From Pempheris klunzingeri (lineage: Eukaryota > Chordata > Actinopteri > Acropomatiformes > Pempheridae), in the NCBI RefSeq assembly GCF_042242105.1, contig NC_092013.1, positions 19,584,618 through 19,648,617 on the forward strand: 64,000 nucleotides of DNA. Direction: 5' to 3'. The translations under genes and the position numbers were made by a program. Every line of letters starts with the position of its first letter. The first letter of the stretch is position 1. The notes beneath the pieces were generated by a model. The model was not told where the DNA came from and did not search any database. It worked only from the letters and a program-made list of their open reading frames with translations. Below are positions 1 to 13,170 of the stretch, piece after piece.

Positions 1-870
<870 letters not shown>

Positions 871-903
871 CTTTCCACTTGTGAGGGGACCGGAGCCGGA
901 AGG
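871..903 (-). promoter_or_regulatory. rps10: rps10 promoter and non-coding first exon with a 5' TOP-like start
   Basis: On the minus strand the sequence runs from a pyrimidine start (CCTTCCGGC, about base 903) through roughly 33 nt to a good donor, GGAAAG|GTAAAG, at base 871. Ribosomal protein mRNAs begin with a C plus a pyrimidine run (the TOP motif, target of LARP1/mTOR control) and often have a tiny non-coding first exon. Both fit. CG-rich DNA at about 850-960 supports a CpG-type promoter. The start is inferred to within a few bases. The 463-bp intron 408-870 joins it to the ATG exon. Confidence 0.7.
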
Positions 904-1037
904 AACGACGGTCGTTGATCAGGAAGGTTTATCCCCTCGGCGCGGCCCGACGGGGCGGTGCCGCCCCCTGCTGCTGCGGAGGGGGACTACACACATGGTC
1001 TGTAGGTGGTGGAGGGAGGATGCAGATCCTTTTTTTG

Positions 1038-2060
1038 ACTTAAGTAAAACTAATGATAGCACACTGTGAAAATACTCTGCTGCCAGTAAAAGTCCAGCTC
1101 TGAAAATGTTACTGAAGTAAAAGTATAATAAGAACTACTCAGAGGCCTAAAAGTAAAAATACTCTATGCATCAATGTGACTGTTATATGATATATTATTA
1201 AATCAGTCATACATTAATGTAAAAGCATTTTCATCTATTTTGTGTAGAACTGCAGCTAGTGATTGTTTTTATTATGGATTAATCTACTGATTATCTTCTC
1301 CATGAATTGATTAATTCTTTTGTAAAAGTCTTGTCCAACCAAAAGTATAAACATCACAATTGTTAAACAAAAAATTATTACATTTATTTAATCGGAAAGT
1401 GAAAAAAATCCTCAAATATATGAAGCTGGAACCATGTGTGTGTGTGTGTGTGATGTAGAAGTGGCCTATAAGTAGCAGAGAGTAGGAAAGAAAATACTCA
1501 AGCAGCCCTCCTCAAATTTGTATTCAAATAAGTACAGCACTTGATTACATTTTTTAAAATGTTTAGAAGTAACTAAACATTTTAGCATCTATTTAGCTGT
1601 ATACAGTTTTACACTAATGTCATCATTGGTCATATCAACACGTGTCATATCCATTTTTGTCAGCAGATTAAAATAAATAACAACAAACTGGCAAAATTAT
1701 CAAAATAAAAGCATATAAGGGTCAACCTAGTTTTACATGATCGTCAGTATCAAAACATTGGATGTAATGTGGAGCAGCAGGAATGCAATCAGGTACATTC
1801 ATTCAAATATCGTATAAGTATATAAGTTTGAGGTATTTGTACTTTACTTGACTATTTCCATTTCATGCTACTTTATACATCTATTAGTATTTAGTTTTTT
1901 TTTACAGCTTTAGTTACTAGCTGCTTACTTAACATATAAATCCATTTATAAACTACAATTCATATTTCATATTCAATTATTAAAGTATTATTATTTTTGG
2001 TGAATAACAAAACAAAATTCTGGGGCTACAACTAGCAAGTAGTCTACAAAATAAAGAATG
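1038..2060. repeat. Degraded copies of a teleost dispersed repeat rich in 'acttttacttaagta' phrases
   Basis: Bases 1038-1240 (reversed) and 1828-1935 (forward) carry repeated AAGTAAAAGTA / TACTTTACTTGA phrases and the block 'acagctttagttactagctgctt'. The same phrases occur at 32450-32760, 33430-33530 and, most completely, at 62785-63385. I recognise this family as common in percomorph intergenic DNA. It has no coding capacity, and I do not know its transposon class. The sequence between the two blocks is AT-rich and otherwise featureless. Confidence 0.55.
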
Positions 2061-2770
2061 CTCATTACACTTTCATTTTGTGAATAACTTGATGGAAAAT
2101 AAATTCATATTCCTCCTGTGGTTTATGACCAAAGCAGTTCACTTGTACATTTCTCACAGTGACCGTTCACTGCATCTTAATGACCCTCTGGTGAAGCAGA
2201 GCTGTGTTTGTTTAAGCCTTTTATGATAGTTTGATGAGTGTAATAAGATGAGATGATTTCCTCTTAACAGTCAGTGCAGCAGGCCCAGGGTTTCCGTCCA
2301 GCCTGTAAAAACACTCAGTGAGATTTAGAACTGCAGCTAACCATTACTGTTGTTATCGAGTAACCTGTTGATTATTTTATTTGGTTGATCTAATAACTTA
2401 TGTTTAGTGAACAAAATGTGAGAAGATGATTAAAAGTGCTGATCTCCAAATTACTTACAAACATAGAAAAGCAACAAATTAACATTAATAAGACAAAGTT
2501 TTATCTTAAGATTAATGATCAATTAATCAGCTATCCACTCAGTCATCAGACTGTTTTAGCACTACAGTTAAACATTGGCTTTCCTTACATTTGGTGCAAA
2601 CACTTTAACATCATACACTGTGAGTTCATTTTTATTCCTAGTTGCGTTCCTTTTTTCTCCTACTTATAATGAGTCTTATCTGTTTTGTTTGTTGATTTCA
2701 TTCTTATCATATATGTTTTTTACTGTTGTGTAAGTTCATTTTATTAATTAAATATTTGTACTTTTAATAG
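2061..2770. other. AT-rich intergenic stretch
   Basis: No gene, promoter or recognised repeat is supported here. The short open frame at 2436-2669 has AT-driven composition and no splice or family support. Confidence 0.5.
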
Positions 2771-2848
2771 TTTATTTTTTTCCCCAGCATGCATTTCCGG
2801 TAACGTCTTTTATTTTGAAAGCGGATCCCGGAAGTGTTGCTGTTGGCA

Positions 2849-3004
2849 ATGGCTGCCTTGACTCCGAGCCGCGGACCATCCCCCATCTGGAGGCTCCTCT
2901 CAGCGACACATCCACCGGCGCTACAACGGAGGCAGCCCCCGCTGAAGGAGACAATGATTACACATTAACAACACCACAGGAAGCTGGAAGAAGATTTCGT
3001 CCCG
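2849..3004 (+). other. Candidate orphan first exon downstream of an ETS-site promoter
   Basis: A GC-rich patch stands out from its AT-rich surroundings. It holds two ETS-type motifs (TTTCCGG near 2795 and CCGGAAGTG near 2828), typical of housekeeping promoters. An ATG at 2849 has a good context (GGCAATGG). The exon ends at a strong donor, CCCG|GTATGT, at 3004. From the ATG, 39 codons with a basic, serine/arginine-containing, presequence-like composition (starts MAALTPSRGPSPIWRLL) run to TAA at 2966-2968. The same frame then continues open and protein-like (HHRKLEEDFVP) to the donor. I could not assign it to a family and found no partner exon. It could be the first exon of an unrecognised gene with a nonsense change, an alternative non-coding pacsin1 exon with a uORF, or a relic. 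Confidence 0.4.
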
Positions 3005-3388
3005 GTATGTTATTGCTGCGAATTTAAACCCGTTTCTCAGTTATCCACAGCTAGCTTAGGTTTGTTGTAGCTTAAAGTAGCTTAATTTGTACTTAATATC
3101 AGTGCACCGTTACATCTACTGTCGGTCACAGCTGGCGATTTTACAACCATCTACGGTAATACGGAAATAAAACCCATAGCTGTAGAAGTTCATCGTTATG
3201 AGAATTAAAGTCCGCTCATCGCCTCTCTGTTTGCACCATGAAACCTGCAGCTGTGCGCCGAAGTGCGGGAGATCCAAGTTGAGCCATGACGCTCAATTCA
3301 AAATGAATGGGCACGTCCATACAAAACAGTTTGACACTAGAAGACACGTTGTCTGACATTTTGGATGAGTTTCTGTGCAGCACCACCA

Positions 3389-3395
3389 CCACCAT

Positions 3396-3428
<33 letters not shown>

Positions 3429-3502
3429 GTGCTGGCTGCAGCAGAGGGCAGGGAGGGATGTCGAAAGTAAAAAATAAATAAATAAATAAATAAATAAGCT
3501 TG
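3389..3502. repeat. Microsatellites: (CAG)n at 3399-3426 and (AAAT)n near 3471-3497
   Basis: About nine CAG units follow a CACCACCACC tract, and an AAAT tetranucleotide run lies 45 bp on. Open frames across this stretch are translations of the repeats. Confidence 0.85.
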
Positions 3503-3658
3503 TCTCTGGGGGAGATGATGCGCTTCCTCCACACCAGTACATTTCTTTGATTTATCATGAGAGAGCAGCTGGTGGTAGATCAGGCTGTGGTGAGGTGCTA
3601 ACCCCCATGTGATCACAGACCCTCTGCTCTGAGGGAGCTCTGTCCACGGTTCTGAACT

Positions 3659-3661
<3 letters not shown>

Positions 3662-3718
<57 letters not shown>
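3662..3718. repeat. (AC)n microsatellite, about 28 units
   Basis: This is an uninterrupted dinucleotide tract. Confidence 0.95.
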
Positions 3719-3720
<2 letters not shown>

Positions 3721-3814
3721 TACAACAGGCAGATGTAATGACAGAGATTGTATTAATGTATTGAATTAAATAGCACCTATTGCAAAAGTTGACACTGTTT
3801 ATACCCTGATGTCT

Positions 3815-4115
3815 TAAAGGGCCAGTCCACTGTTTTTGCACATGAAGCTCGGTTAACTGGTCACTCATGAGGAGTGCTGCTCAGCCTGTGAAAATGTGTG
3901 TTTCTGTTTCTGTTTAGTCTGACAACAGCCCGAGTTAGACAGAAGTGGCAGGGCAAGCCTAATGAAAAATACCACTGAGTTGCATCCTGGGAAGTGTAGG
4001 ACGCTGTGATTAGGGATTAAAGGTCGGGATATCTTGGCATCTGCTGCTTTGATTTTGACCGTTTTGTTCAAATCTGTCTCTCTCAAGTTTCCCAACTTGG
4101 TGGAAAAGACTGACA
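3815..4115. repeat. Dispersed teleost repeat fragment, 'aaagggccagtccac' family
   Basis: The block opens with 'taaagggccagtccact' and contains 'gagttgcatcctgggaagtg'. The opening and the 'catttccca.agtgcaactt'-like phrase resemble the block at 12970-13170. I recognise the general form from percomorph genomes, but the class is unknown. It has no coding content. Confidence 0.45.
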
Positions 4116-7100
4116 CTGTAATTATCCACTTCTTGCATGCTGCAGATGTGTTATGTCACTCACTGCGTTTGCTTTTGATGTATACAAACTGAGTAGTATG
4201 TGCAGGAGAGATGTCCACAGAAGGTTTCCAGCTATATTGTGTACCGCACAAGAAGAGCGTCAGTCTGATAACGCGCATTTCATGTCGTTCTCACTAGTCT
4301 AATTAACTGGCAACAATTCTAATAATTGCTTAATTGCTTTAGGACATTTATCAAGCAAAAAAGGCAAATAATTGCAGGTTTTTCAGAAAATATTGTGAAA
4401 ATAATGGTTGAATATTAGTCACTCTCATTCAGTGTTTTTGCAGTCAACAAGCTGAGTAGAAATCCTGCTAGCCGGTTTGTTATGAGGAAAAGATCATGTC
4501 TCATTCCTGATCATCAAACTCATCAACCTGCAAAAGCAAAGCAGGAACAAACAGCTCTGCTTTAACTACAAAAGGAATCTAAAACATACCTCCTTGTTCA
4601 TATCAGCACACTGCTACACGGACTCATGGGGGTCATTGGAGCCTAAGTATGTGGTTTATTTGGTTTGGAGAATTAATGGCGCGCTCTAGTATCTTGCCTG
4701 TAATTGCAAATGTTGTGTTTCATAAAAATGTCCTACCTGAGGGTCATATAGAAAGAGAAAGACACGATTTTCTCCGCACACACGTTTAAAGTGCTTTTGT
4801 TTGAATGGCTGCCTAACTGGGTTCATTCATCTGTCAAAAGAGGGACACTGATTTGATTTGCAGCGGCTGATTCAACTCCTGTTGTAAGTGCAATGGCAGA
4901 TGAGCCTAATGTAATTAATTAGACTAAACCCTAAGTCTCCTTTTTTTTTTTTTTCTCTATAAATAATTATAGGTTTGAGCATGTTATTCCCAGTGGGCAT
5001 AGGCACCACTTTTTGCTTCCAATTTCCATTTATACTCACATGTGACATCTGGTGCTCACCAGCCCCGTCTGACGTTAGATGCTTGAAAGCAATTAAGCGA
5101 ACTCCTTTTAGTCCCTTTTTCCCTTGTAACCAAGAATATGGCCTCAGACCTGCTAAGCCTCTTCCATCATTGTCTGCGTTCGGATCAATGCAATTAAGAT
5201 TTTCATTTTATCTCAGCTCTTCCGAGAGTTGCCACGATGATAGATAAGTTACGATTGTCTCAAAGTTAAGTACTACTGTACTGCAAGGTCTCTTAGCATC
5301 TTGAATGAGAAGATTTGGAGCGTAAAGCTATTGTGTGTGATATCTATCAACAAACAGTTGAGTCAATAATTTACCCCACTGAATGCAAAGGATCCTCTTA
5401 AAGCCTCTTTTGTGCATGTTCAGAGACAGTAGTGCTGCAGGCCTGTGGCCTGGGTGGTGAGGGAGCACGGCTTCGGCTTTGGCCTGAACTGTAAGGTAAT
5501 TGGAGCCTGAGATAGGATCCTCACCGGGGATCGTGGAGGGGGGGGGGGGGCGGGGTGCATTTCCTTAAAGGGCCATGGGTTTCCTCTCGTCGTCATTTCT
5601 TCTGATGCTCTTACATGAAAAGATTCGGGGAGTTAGACTTGGATGCGTGCTGGATGTTAGAGCAGGGAAAAGGGCAGAGCTGTCATTACATACGGAGGCA
5701 TACAGGGTTGTCTCAGACCTGCATGAGATAAAAGATGCATAAAAGAATTGTCCTGCCTCTGCAGAGAATAAATGTGATTCATGGTTTTGTGTTTTATGAA
5801 AGATGGCAGGCAGCTGTGTGGTGGAAAGAGAAAACTCAGGATGACTCTGATGCCATAACAGGCACCTTAATGTGTGTGCGCGATGTTACAGACATGGTTT
5901 AAACCTTGGGCTGCAGCTAACAGTTATTTGTACCTCTGTCTGTTTACTGTATAGTCCTCAGACATATTCCCGCGATGACATATTGTTCATGGCACTACTT
6001 TCTACTAACAATCCCACGATGTGTTGTGTTTTAGAGATGCCAAAGTTACTATATTCCAACTCTGTACCTGTTAGTGGTAATGCAATGCATCCAAAGTCTT
6101 AGTTTATTGGTTACTGTAGAGTAAAAAGTGTGTGTTATATACTGGACAAATGAATGAGTGAACGAAGGAGTGACTTTGGAGCTGATTTAAATCATCAATA
6201 TTCACATTTGAGTAACTAAAACCAGCGATTCTGAGGCATTTTAACTTAAAAAAAGATTCATTTTTTGTGGATTAATTGAGTGTTACCAATTAATTTTTCT
6301 GTCAATCATTTCAGCTTGATACATTTCTGTGTGAATGATACACACATTACATTTGTGTGGGTTGGTATCTGCTCAGGTCAGAAGTTCCCAGTTTTCACCC
6401 AAAGCTGATTTAGCTAAACTGGAGTTGTGTTCCACGTGAGGTGCTTTGGAAACGTCTTCCCAGACACTGATTACAGATTCCCCGTTGTGTCTATACGGTC
6501 AGACTGTGCTGCATCATGCCTGCTTATATAGTCTCTGAATCAGCACAATCTGAGCAGCAGGCTGTACAGAGCAGATCAGCAGCAAACGGCTTCATGCCAA
6601 CACGTCCAGCCATGCAGCTCTTGGTCCAGATGGACAGATGCACAGTCTGGGTTTAGGTCAGTCCCACCTTGTACACAGTGTATTCACTTTGAAATAAACT
6701 TTGTACCCAAACATTTTAGCACAGATGTGTTAGAGCTATTAAAGGCCTTATAATGTTGTCAGCAGAGGCTGAAGAGCTTTTTCTAGGAAGTCTTGAATAT
6801 CTCTTAAACTTTCTAATTGGTCATAAATGACCACAGAATTAGAGCTAAATCACTTGACATACAAAAAAAATAAATCAGCCACATTTTTTGATAATCTATT
6901 TATTGTTTTAAGACATTTTTCAAGCAAAAATGCCAAACATCACCTAGATCCACCTTCTTTAATGTCGTCTTTTGTGATTGTTTACTAAATATTTGGAATT
7001 TGAATCCATCAGCTCAGGCTTTAGGACACCTCGATGGGAATTTGTCATTATTTTGTGTCACTTTATAGATGAAATGATGAATCTAGAGCTGTAACAGTTA

Positions 7101-7740
7101 GTCTGTCAAGCAATTAGTTGATTTATTTTAAATGTTCATTTTAAAAATGTGACCGCTCCAAGCTCCCAAATGGGAAAATTGTCTTATATTATTTTTGTTT
7201 GACACTGTTGGTCCGACAAAATGAGACATTTGACCACATTTGACTTGGGCTTCACGGTATTGTGATGGTCATTTTTCACTATTTTATATATTTATTAATG
7301 TTTTATAGACCAAAGGATTAATGGATTCATTGAGCCGTTTTAGCCCCGATGAATCAATTAATCTAGAAAACAAGTGGTCCAATCATTTGACGCATTCCTG
7401 ATGAAAATCACTCCAGCATGAGTGTCAGGGGACCTCAAGTGGCCCCAAGATAAATCGAATAAAAGAAGTGACACCAAATTATATTTACTTTTTGTGACTT
7501 TTCCTCTAATTTTTGTCAGTTTGGCTTGGTCCTTGAGAAACACCGCATACTTTTACTGCTTGGGGAGTAATCACTAAAGGTCCTAATCTGTGATGAGGTG
7601 TCACAGGTAGATATTGCTTCATTTAACAAGGTCACAAGACAAACAGTTTGGAGACCCAGTGTTGCATGGCTGTAGGATTACTCTAATTAGATTTTACGCT
7701 AGTTAAATGTAGGTCAGTCTTGTATGACTACTGTTAAGAA
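4116..7740. other. Intergenic DNA upstream of pacsin1, no gene seen
   Basis: No splice-supported exon is visible. There is a poly-T at 4940-4955 and a G-run of 12 at about 5539-5550. The stretch 4850-5250 is less repetitive and could be conserved non-coding DNA, but that cannot be judged from one sequence. The 90-codon frame at 4975-5247 lacks supporting splice sites and family similarity. Confidence 0.5.
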
Positions 7741-8530
7741 TTTCATTGAGCAAGTGCTGTGGGACGTCGATGTGAATCCGCGCCATGCGATGCGCATGCT
7801 TCCACTTTCCGGAGAGCCATAAATCAGTGTGTGTCTCGGGGGCACCGCGGCTGTAGAGGGTACATTACAAAGCCCATCTCAGCTCAAGAGGAACAAGAAG
7901 AGGCTATTAGAGGTTGTTGGCTGCTGGTTTGCTTTGCTCTGCTGAGGCTCAGGCGTGTCAGATTTATAGTGTCAGTGAAGCGCTTTAGAGCCAAAGGAAG
8001 AGGGCTTGATGTTGCCATGGCGACTGGGTTTGTTAAAGATGGGGTCTGTGCAACAGTGGCAGCCACTGTGTATGTGCAAGTTCAAAGTAAGGCCGCAGCT
8101 AGCAGATATTTCCAGTATTTATTAACCTGCCAAGTAATTGTTTGACAGATAAAATGGAAATGGAATGAAAAATGGCCTAATCAATTGTAAAACTTGATGT
8201 GCAGTCTTACCTCAAAGATCGTAGCCGTCTTGGAGCTTTCGGTCCTAAGACATGACCAGAATGGTTTTAATGGTAATTGTAAATCAAATTTTCACCTTTC
8301 CTGAGCACTTCTTTTCCACATTGGCATAGAAGTTAAGTTTTTGATAAGATTAAGTTTAGATTGAGTTAAGATTTTGTATACTTTTCCAGATGATCTGTAC
8401 CTGGAAAAGCTGTTTGGTAAATCATACTGTGCTGTGGACTTTTCACATTAGCCTACATACTGACTGCATCACCTCCCAGTGGGTCTCACTTCTAACAGCC
8501 AGAGGAGCTCTCATTCATGAGAACAACAGA
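7741..8530. other. Unique GC-richer intergenic block, possible non-coding regulatory DNA
   Basis: The stretch contains the longest open frame not explained by a gene or a simple repeat (7759-8145, 128 codons). The translation resembles no family I know, has no downstream exon and is shadowed by a minus-strand frame. Low repetitiveness and higher GC than the neighbours are compatible with a conserved non-coding element, which only a comparison can test. Confidence 0.3.
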
Positions 8531-8532
8531 GG

Positions 8533-8537
<5 letters not shown>

Positions 8538-8578
<41 letters not shown>
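8538..8578. repeat. (GT)n microsatellite
   Basis: This is a pure GT run of about 20 units. Confidence 0.95.
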
Positions 8579-8580
<2 letters not shown>

Positions 8581-9409
8581 CTCTCATAGCTTTTAGCAGC
8601 TGCACTGTCTTTGAATGAGTCACTTCCACTTTCCTGCCCAGTATCAGCTTCAGCGAGTGACTCCAGCAGCTGAACCTGGAGCTCCAATAAACGCCCTGTC
8701 CACGCTGACTCTCTGCGCTGGGCAGTGGAAAATAAAGCTTATTGATTACAAACAAACTGGGATGGAGAGCACAGAGGTCCCCCCCCACTTGCCCTTGAGT
8801 ATTGATTAAATTCTTTTAACCCTGGGATACGAGAAATTGGCCCTTCACAGAATAATAAATGGTGTTCCACAGTCGTACACGAGCATTTTTAGTGCCTGGT
8901 ATTTTCTCTTTCTTTTTCTCCGAGAATTGTCCTCCAGCTCCTGTTAAACATTTATGGATGATTTCCTACAGCAGCCAATTCAAACAGCTGCTGAGGAGGA
9001 TCGTTTTGTCAACTACCGTTAAAGCATTAATATTTTGGGTGTTTTTTTAAAATGTCTTTTTGAAATTAATTAGATGAATTCCCATATTTCCATCAAGTTT
9101 CTTCAAATTTCAGCATTTGCAGTCCGTTGGCAGCCATACCGGAGCTCTGCAACTTGAGTGTTTGGTATCATTATTTATCAATACACTGATACAGTGAGTA
9201 TTGAAAACTATCAGTACGTACAGTTGAATGCTGAGTCTTAAACTTTCTTTTCTAATAAGTTTCTTTTTTAATAATTACTTTATGTAGCACCACTAAAAAA
9301 CATTTTATGTTTTAATGTTTTAATCGTCACTTATAAAGGCACGTTTTGCTGAGAGCGCTGCTCCGATGTGCTTCAGTGGAACAGACGGATGAGGAAGTCC
9401 GCTATTTTC

Positions 9410-9605
9410 ATGCACACTACACTTACTTACTTAACACCTCAACAATTTGGAGAATACCGATATTTGCTTCTTGCCAAAACTGAGACGAGAAAGTCGACAC
9501 CACTCAGGTTAGCTTAGCGTGAAGGCTGAAAGCAGGGGGGAAACTATGTGTCCAAAGTTAAAAGAATATGGCCACCACTACCTGCAACTTTAATACTCAA
9601 TAATA
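9410..9605. repeat. Decayed copy of the 'gttagcttagcataaag' foldback repeat
   Basis: The core 'ggttagcttagcgtgaaggctg..agcaggggggaaac' matches the core seen at 17000-17300, 23570-23730, 26386-26710 and 29278-30111. Flanks such as 'caatttggagaatac' are weak relics of the terminal inverted repeat. Confidence 0.6.
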
Positions 9606-10641
9606 AAAATGTTATACCTTGTTATTGTAGCAAAAACAGATAGTTAGTTGTAAAGGTGTTATTTCAGGGAGACTTGTTGAGTTGAGTGAGTATAAACCTG
9701 TTGTCCAGGTTGTCAATGTTCAGACAAAAATCAATAAATATTCACCAACTGAATACGGGACAACTAATCCAAATAAGTGAAAGACTTGACTCATCACCTC
9801 AGGATGTTGGGTGTTTTCAAATCACTGCAGGACTCATCAGACTCCATTATAAGATTGTGGTCTCGATACGAGTCATCCAACCAGACGCGCTTCACAGGGG
9901 TCGTATATTACTTCCTGCTATAATGGGACGTAACGCTGGGGTCAAATGGAGTGAGCCCCGCGGGGAGAAACGCGATTAGACGATACACAGATGGCGCACA
10001 CGGGGCAGACGAGCATCTGTCTGGGAGGACAGACAACTGGCTTCATTTTTTAAGTTTTGCGAGGCTTTTTATGACTCGAAGGATTTGAGTCCCGCAGGCC
10101 GCTGTCTCCCCGCCGCCTGTTGTGCGATCAGAGGATACACACACCTGCCCGCTCTGATTCCCTTTGTTCACAATATCACACTAAATAACAATAGGAGCTT
10201 TGTGTATTTGTCCCCACATGTGTTGAATCATTCATTAAGCTTTCATTTCTGTGGAAAACCAGTGTCCTCGCAAGATAATTTATGCAATTTTGTGGATGCT
10301 AATATGCTTTTATTCACATTTACTAGGTATATTTTTTTTTTTAGATATTGACTTATTGTGGCTCAGACGTCTTTCTCCCTCAGTTGAAAGACACTCAGAT
10401 TATCCAGCCTCCACCGTGGCATTCATTGCACATCAGCAAATCTGTACTGATAGAGAGGAAGCAGCACGGCTGACCTGATGCCCTGATGTTGACTCATCCC
10501 CGTCTGCCCTCCACGAAACAGGCTTTATCCACCCACCTGTGTGACCATGGCTTTACTGCGTCCTCGCTGTGTTCTTCCTGGCCGCATGAGTAACTTTCTG
10601 TCTCTTTCGTCATCGGCCCGTCGCCTGCCTACACTGAGGAA

Positions 10642-10690
<49 letters not shown>

Positions 10691-12960
10691 CAATTGAGAG
10701 CCCTCAGTCTCCACCCTCCCTCGCAGCTAGCTAATTATTGATGGCCTAATGTGTCTTTTCAGGGACTTGCCAAAGTTCAGTCTCTCGGTGCGTGTGTGGA
10801 AAAGGCGTGCTAGACCGCAGGATGTGTCACCGTTGCAGGTGAGCAGTGATGCTCTTTGACTCTCGGTTTCAGGTGTCACTTCTCTTGAAGGCTGTCAGAA
10901 ATTAATTGGAGTGACGGCGTTGAGGACGGAGCGGCGGCAGAGAGGACAGACCAGGTTGAGTAAACTGATCTGCGATGACACATCTGAGCGTCGGCTTTTA
11001 GACCTCAGAGTTGTGCGGCTGAATGTGTAGCTTGTGCCGGTAGCTGTTTCCATGCTAGCTGTCAGGAAACAGACAATGAATTCTGACTTGATTCTGATTG
11101 AGGGGTTTATTTCTTGTGTGTGAGTTCAAGTATTGTGTCAAAAAGAGCACACGGACTCTGATCTTTGCCTTATCTACCTGGACTTTAAGACGACACTTTA
11201 GCAGTGCCCTCCCGTGGCATTGTTTAAATCAAAAAAATCAAAACCAACGCAGCAGAACCAGGGGTATCATCTCTTTTTATTCCGCGCACTCTCCTTCCCT
11301 GTCAAAACCTGTCGTCCACATTACCCACAATGCAACCGGACCACTGACAGTGGGGTCGAAGGTATGAATGTGTCATGCTAGCACAGCTTAAAGGCTCTAC
11401 CCGCTAATCTAGGACCGTTCTGCATGTATTTAAGTCTGCTTGTGTCCAGAACTTGTGTATTATTGATGATACATGAATATTGTAGAGAAAGAGGAACAAG
11501 GTTCAGGTATTCTACCGTCTGGCTGCAGACGTTTTGATAAATCGGTCCTGGCTGCCTGAAATGCTTAAGTGGATTCTCCTGCTGCACTTTTTTTTTTTTT
11601 TTTTTATTTGGATACACCGTCCACTCCTTATTCTGAACACTCCTGAACACTTTACAACCGAGCACTGCTTCTCTGTTCGTACAGCTACACGTATTTGTAA
11701 CTGCAATTCTCTACTTGCTGCACGTTCAGCGACACCACGAGAGCAGCTGAGGGTAAAATACCTTTTTTCCCGAGGCTTCCTCTGACAGCTGCTGAGAGCC
11801 GCACAGATTTCTTCTCTCTTTCTTCATTCACACTTTATTTACCTGCAACACTCGTGTTTGCAGCCCAGACTTCAGCCGAGAATCCAGGATGTTGTTTATC
11901 AGGGACCATCGGTGCTGATATTAATCTTTGTAAAATTGAAAAAACTCCCACAGTGATCCAGGCTTTACTTTGCAGTACACAACGTGTTTTGTGCGTTTCG
12001 GATTAGCTGTGACATTTCGTTTTCTTGCACTCGTGGACGCAAATATCGAGCCGTCCGCAAGGCGTAAAACTCATTCCGCACAAAGTTCTCGCTCAGGCCT
12101 GTAGTGGTGCTGCTGCTCGCTGGCATCAATCTCTTTGACAGTAATCTAATTGTCTTGACCGTGACGTGAGATTACATCAAACCTGAAAGAGTTTCTTCAC
12201 GTGACTCAGGTCGGTCGTCTCCTCTATGTGTTTACACAGCAGTGTGAATTATTGATGAATGTGGTTCTATATTTAGGAGCTGAATCTGATGAGGGCAGCA
12301 GCAACAACACAGTTTGTCCTGAGGGAAAGAAAAAGTGCTGCATTTGAATAACGTGGCCGAGATCTCACTGTACAGGAGGCGTTTGTGCTCAGAGGGCAGC
12401 TCCGGGGAGACATACCGTGGATGTGTGTGTGTGTCTGTGTCTGTGAGAGGGTATATGAAGATGTTATAGATTTTTGGAGATTATTCGCTGATCGCTTGTT
12501 CAAGCGGCACATTGTGTGACTGTGTGACTGTCAGAGCGCGCAAGAAGCGATGCATTTGTTTGCTTGCTTTTCCTCCAAGTGTCAGCTCGTTTTTATCAGC
12601 TGTTTTGGAGAATGTCAGCGGCCTTTGTTACATGACGTCTTTTATCTCAGGCTCGGTATGAGGGTTGAACTGAAGCCAAGGACACGGCTGTTTCACTTTT
12701 CATGAAAGTTCTAAAGTCACGATGTTCAAGTCTTGCTTAATGTGTTTCGTTTAATGAATTATATGTTCTTGTTTTCGCCATGACGGGGTTTAACGCAAGA
12801 AAAGATCCAGCAAAACAGACAAAAATGCAAAACCAGCAACTAGTTTACAAGATATTTTGTCAATCCACTGTATGTTAGCAGTATTTCAGCAATCTAGTCC
12901 AGTATTTCAGTATCCATTCTTAGATTCAGGTGTTTTTTTTTTCCCCACACATCCTTTCTC
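9606..12960. other. Intergenic/upstream DNA, no gene seen; contains a GT microsatellite
   Basis: There is no splice-supported exon. A (GT)n tract of about 21 units occupies 10647-10689. A poly-T of about 19 bases lies near 11588-11606. The block 10690-10860, with 'gctagctaattattgatggcctaatg', is unique-looking and could be conserved non-coding sequence. Confidence 0.5.
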
Positions 12961-12969
12961 TTTCAATTT

Positions 12970-13170
12970 AAAGGGATAGTCCAGCGATTTAATGTTGACC
13001 TCCTATAAAGATGTAGGGCTCACAACAGACATGTGAAACAAAAGAAATTGACTACATCAAAGCAGAAGAGAAAATGTCCTGACTTTTAGTCTCTAGTATG
13101 GGTGAACTCTGGATCCTACATTTCCCATAGTGCAACTTTCCCATCTTTTATTGGACCCCCTCTTCTAAAA
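12970..13170. repeat. Dispersed teleost repeat fragment, 'aaagggatagtccagcg' family
   Basis: It opens 'aaagggatagtccagcgat' and continues to 'catttcccatagtgcaactt', phrases I recognise from percomorph interspersed repeats. No coding capacity was seen. Confidence 0.5.

Noticed and set aside
3395..3868. 157-codon minus-strand open frame
   Set aside because: Long runs of Val-Cys and Cys come from the (AC)n and (CAG)n microsatellites. No start context, splice support or family similarity.
4975..5247. 90-codon plus-strand frame in the pacsin1 upstream region
   Set aside because: No donor or acceptor in the right phase, no recognised domain, and isolated. Kept only as possible non-coding sequence.
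7759..8145. 128-codon frame treated as a gene
   Set aside because: The translation resembles nothing known, no continuing exon or polyadenylation signal fits, and an antisense frame shadows it.
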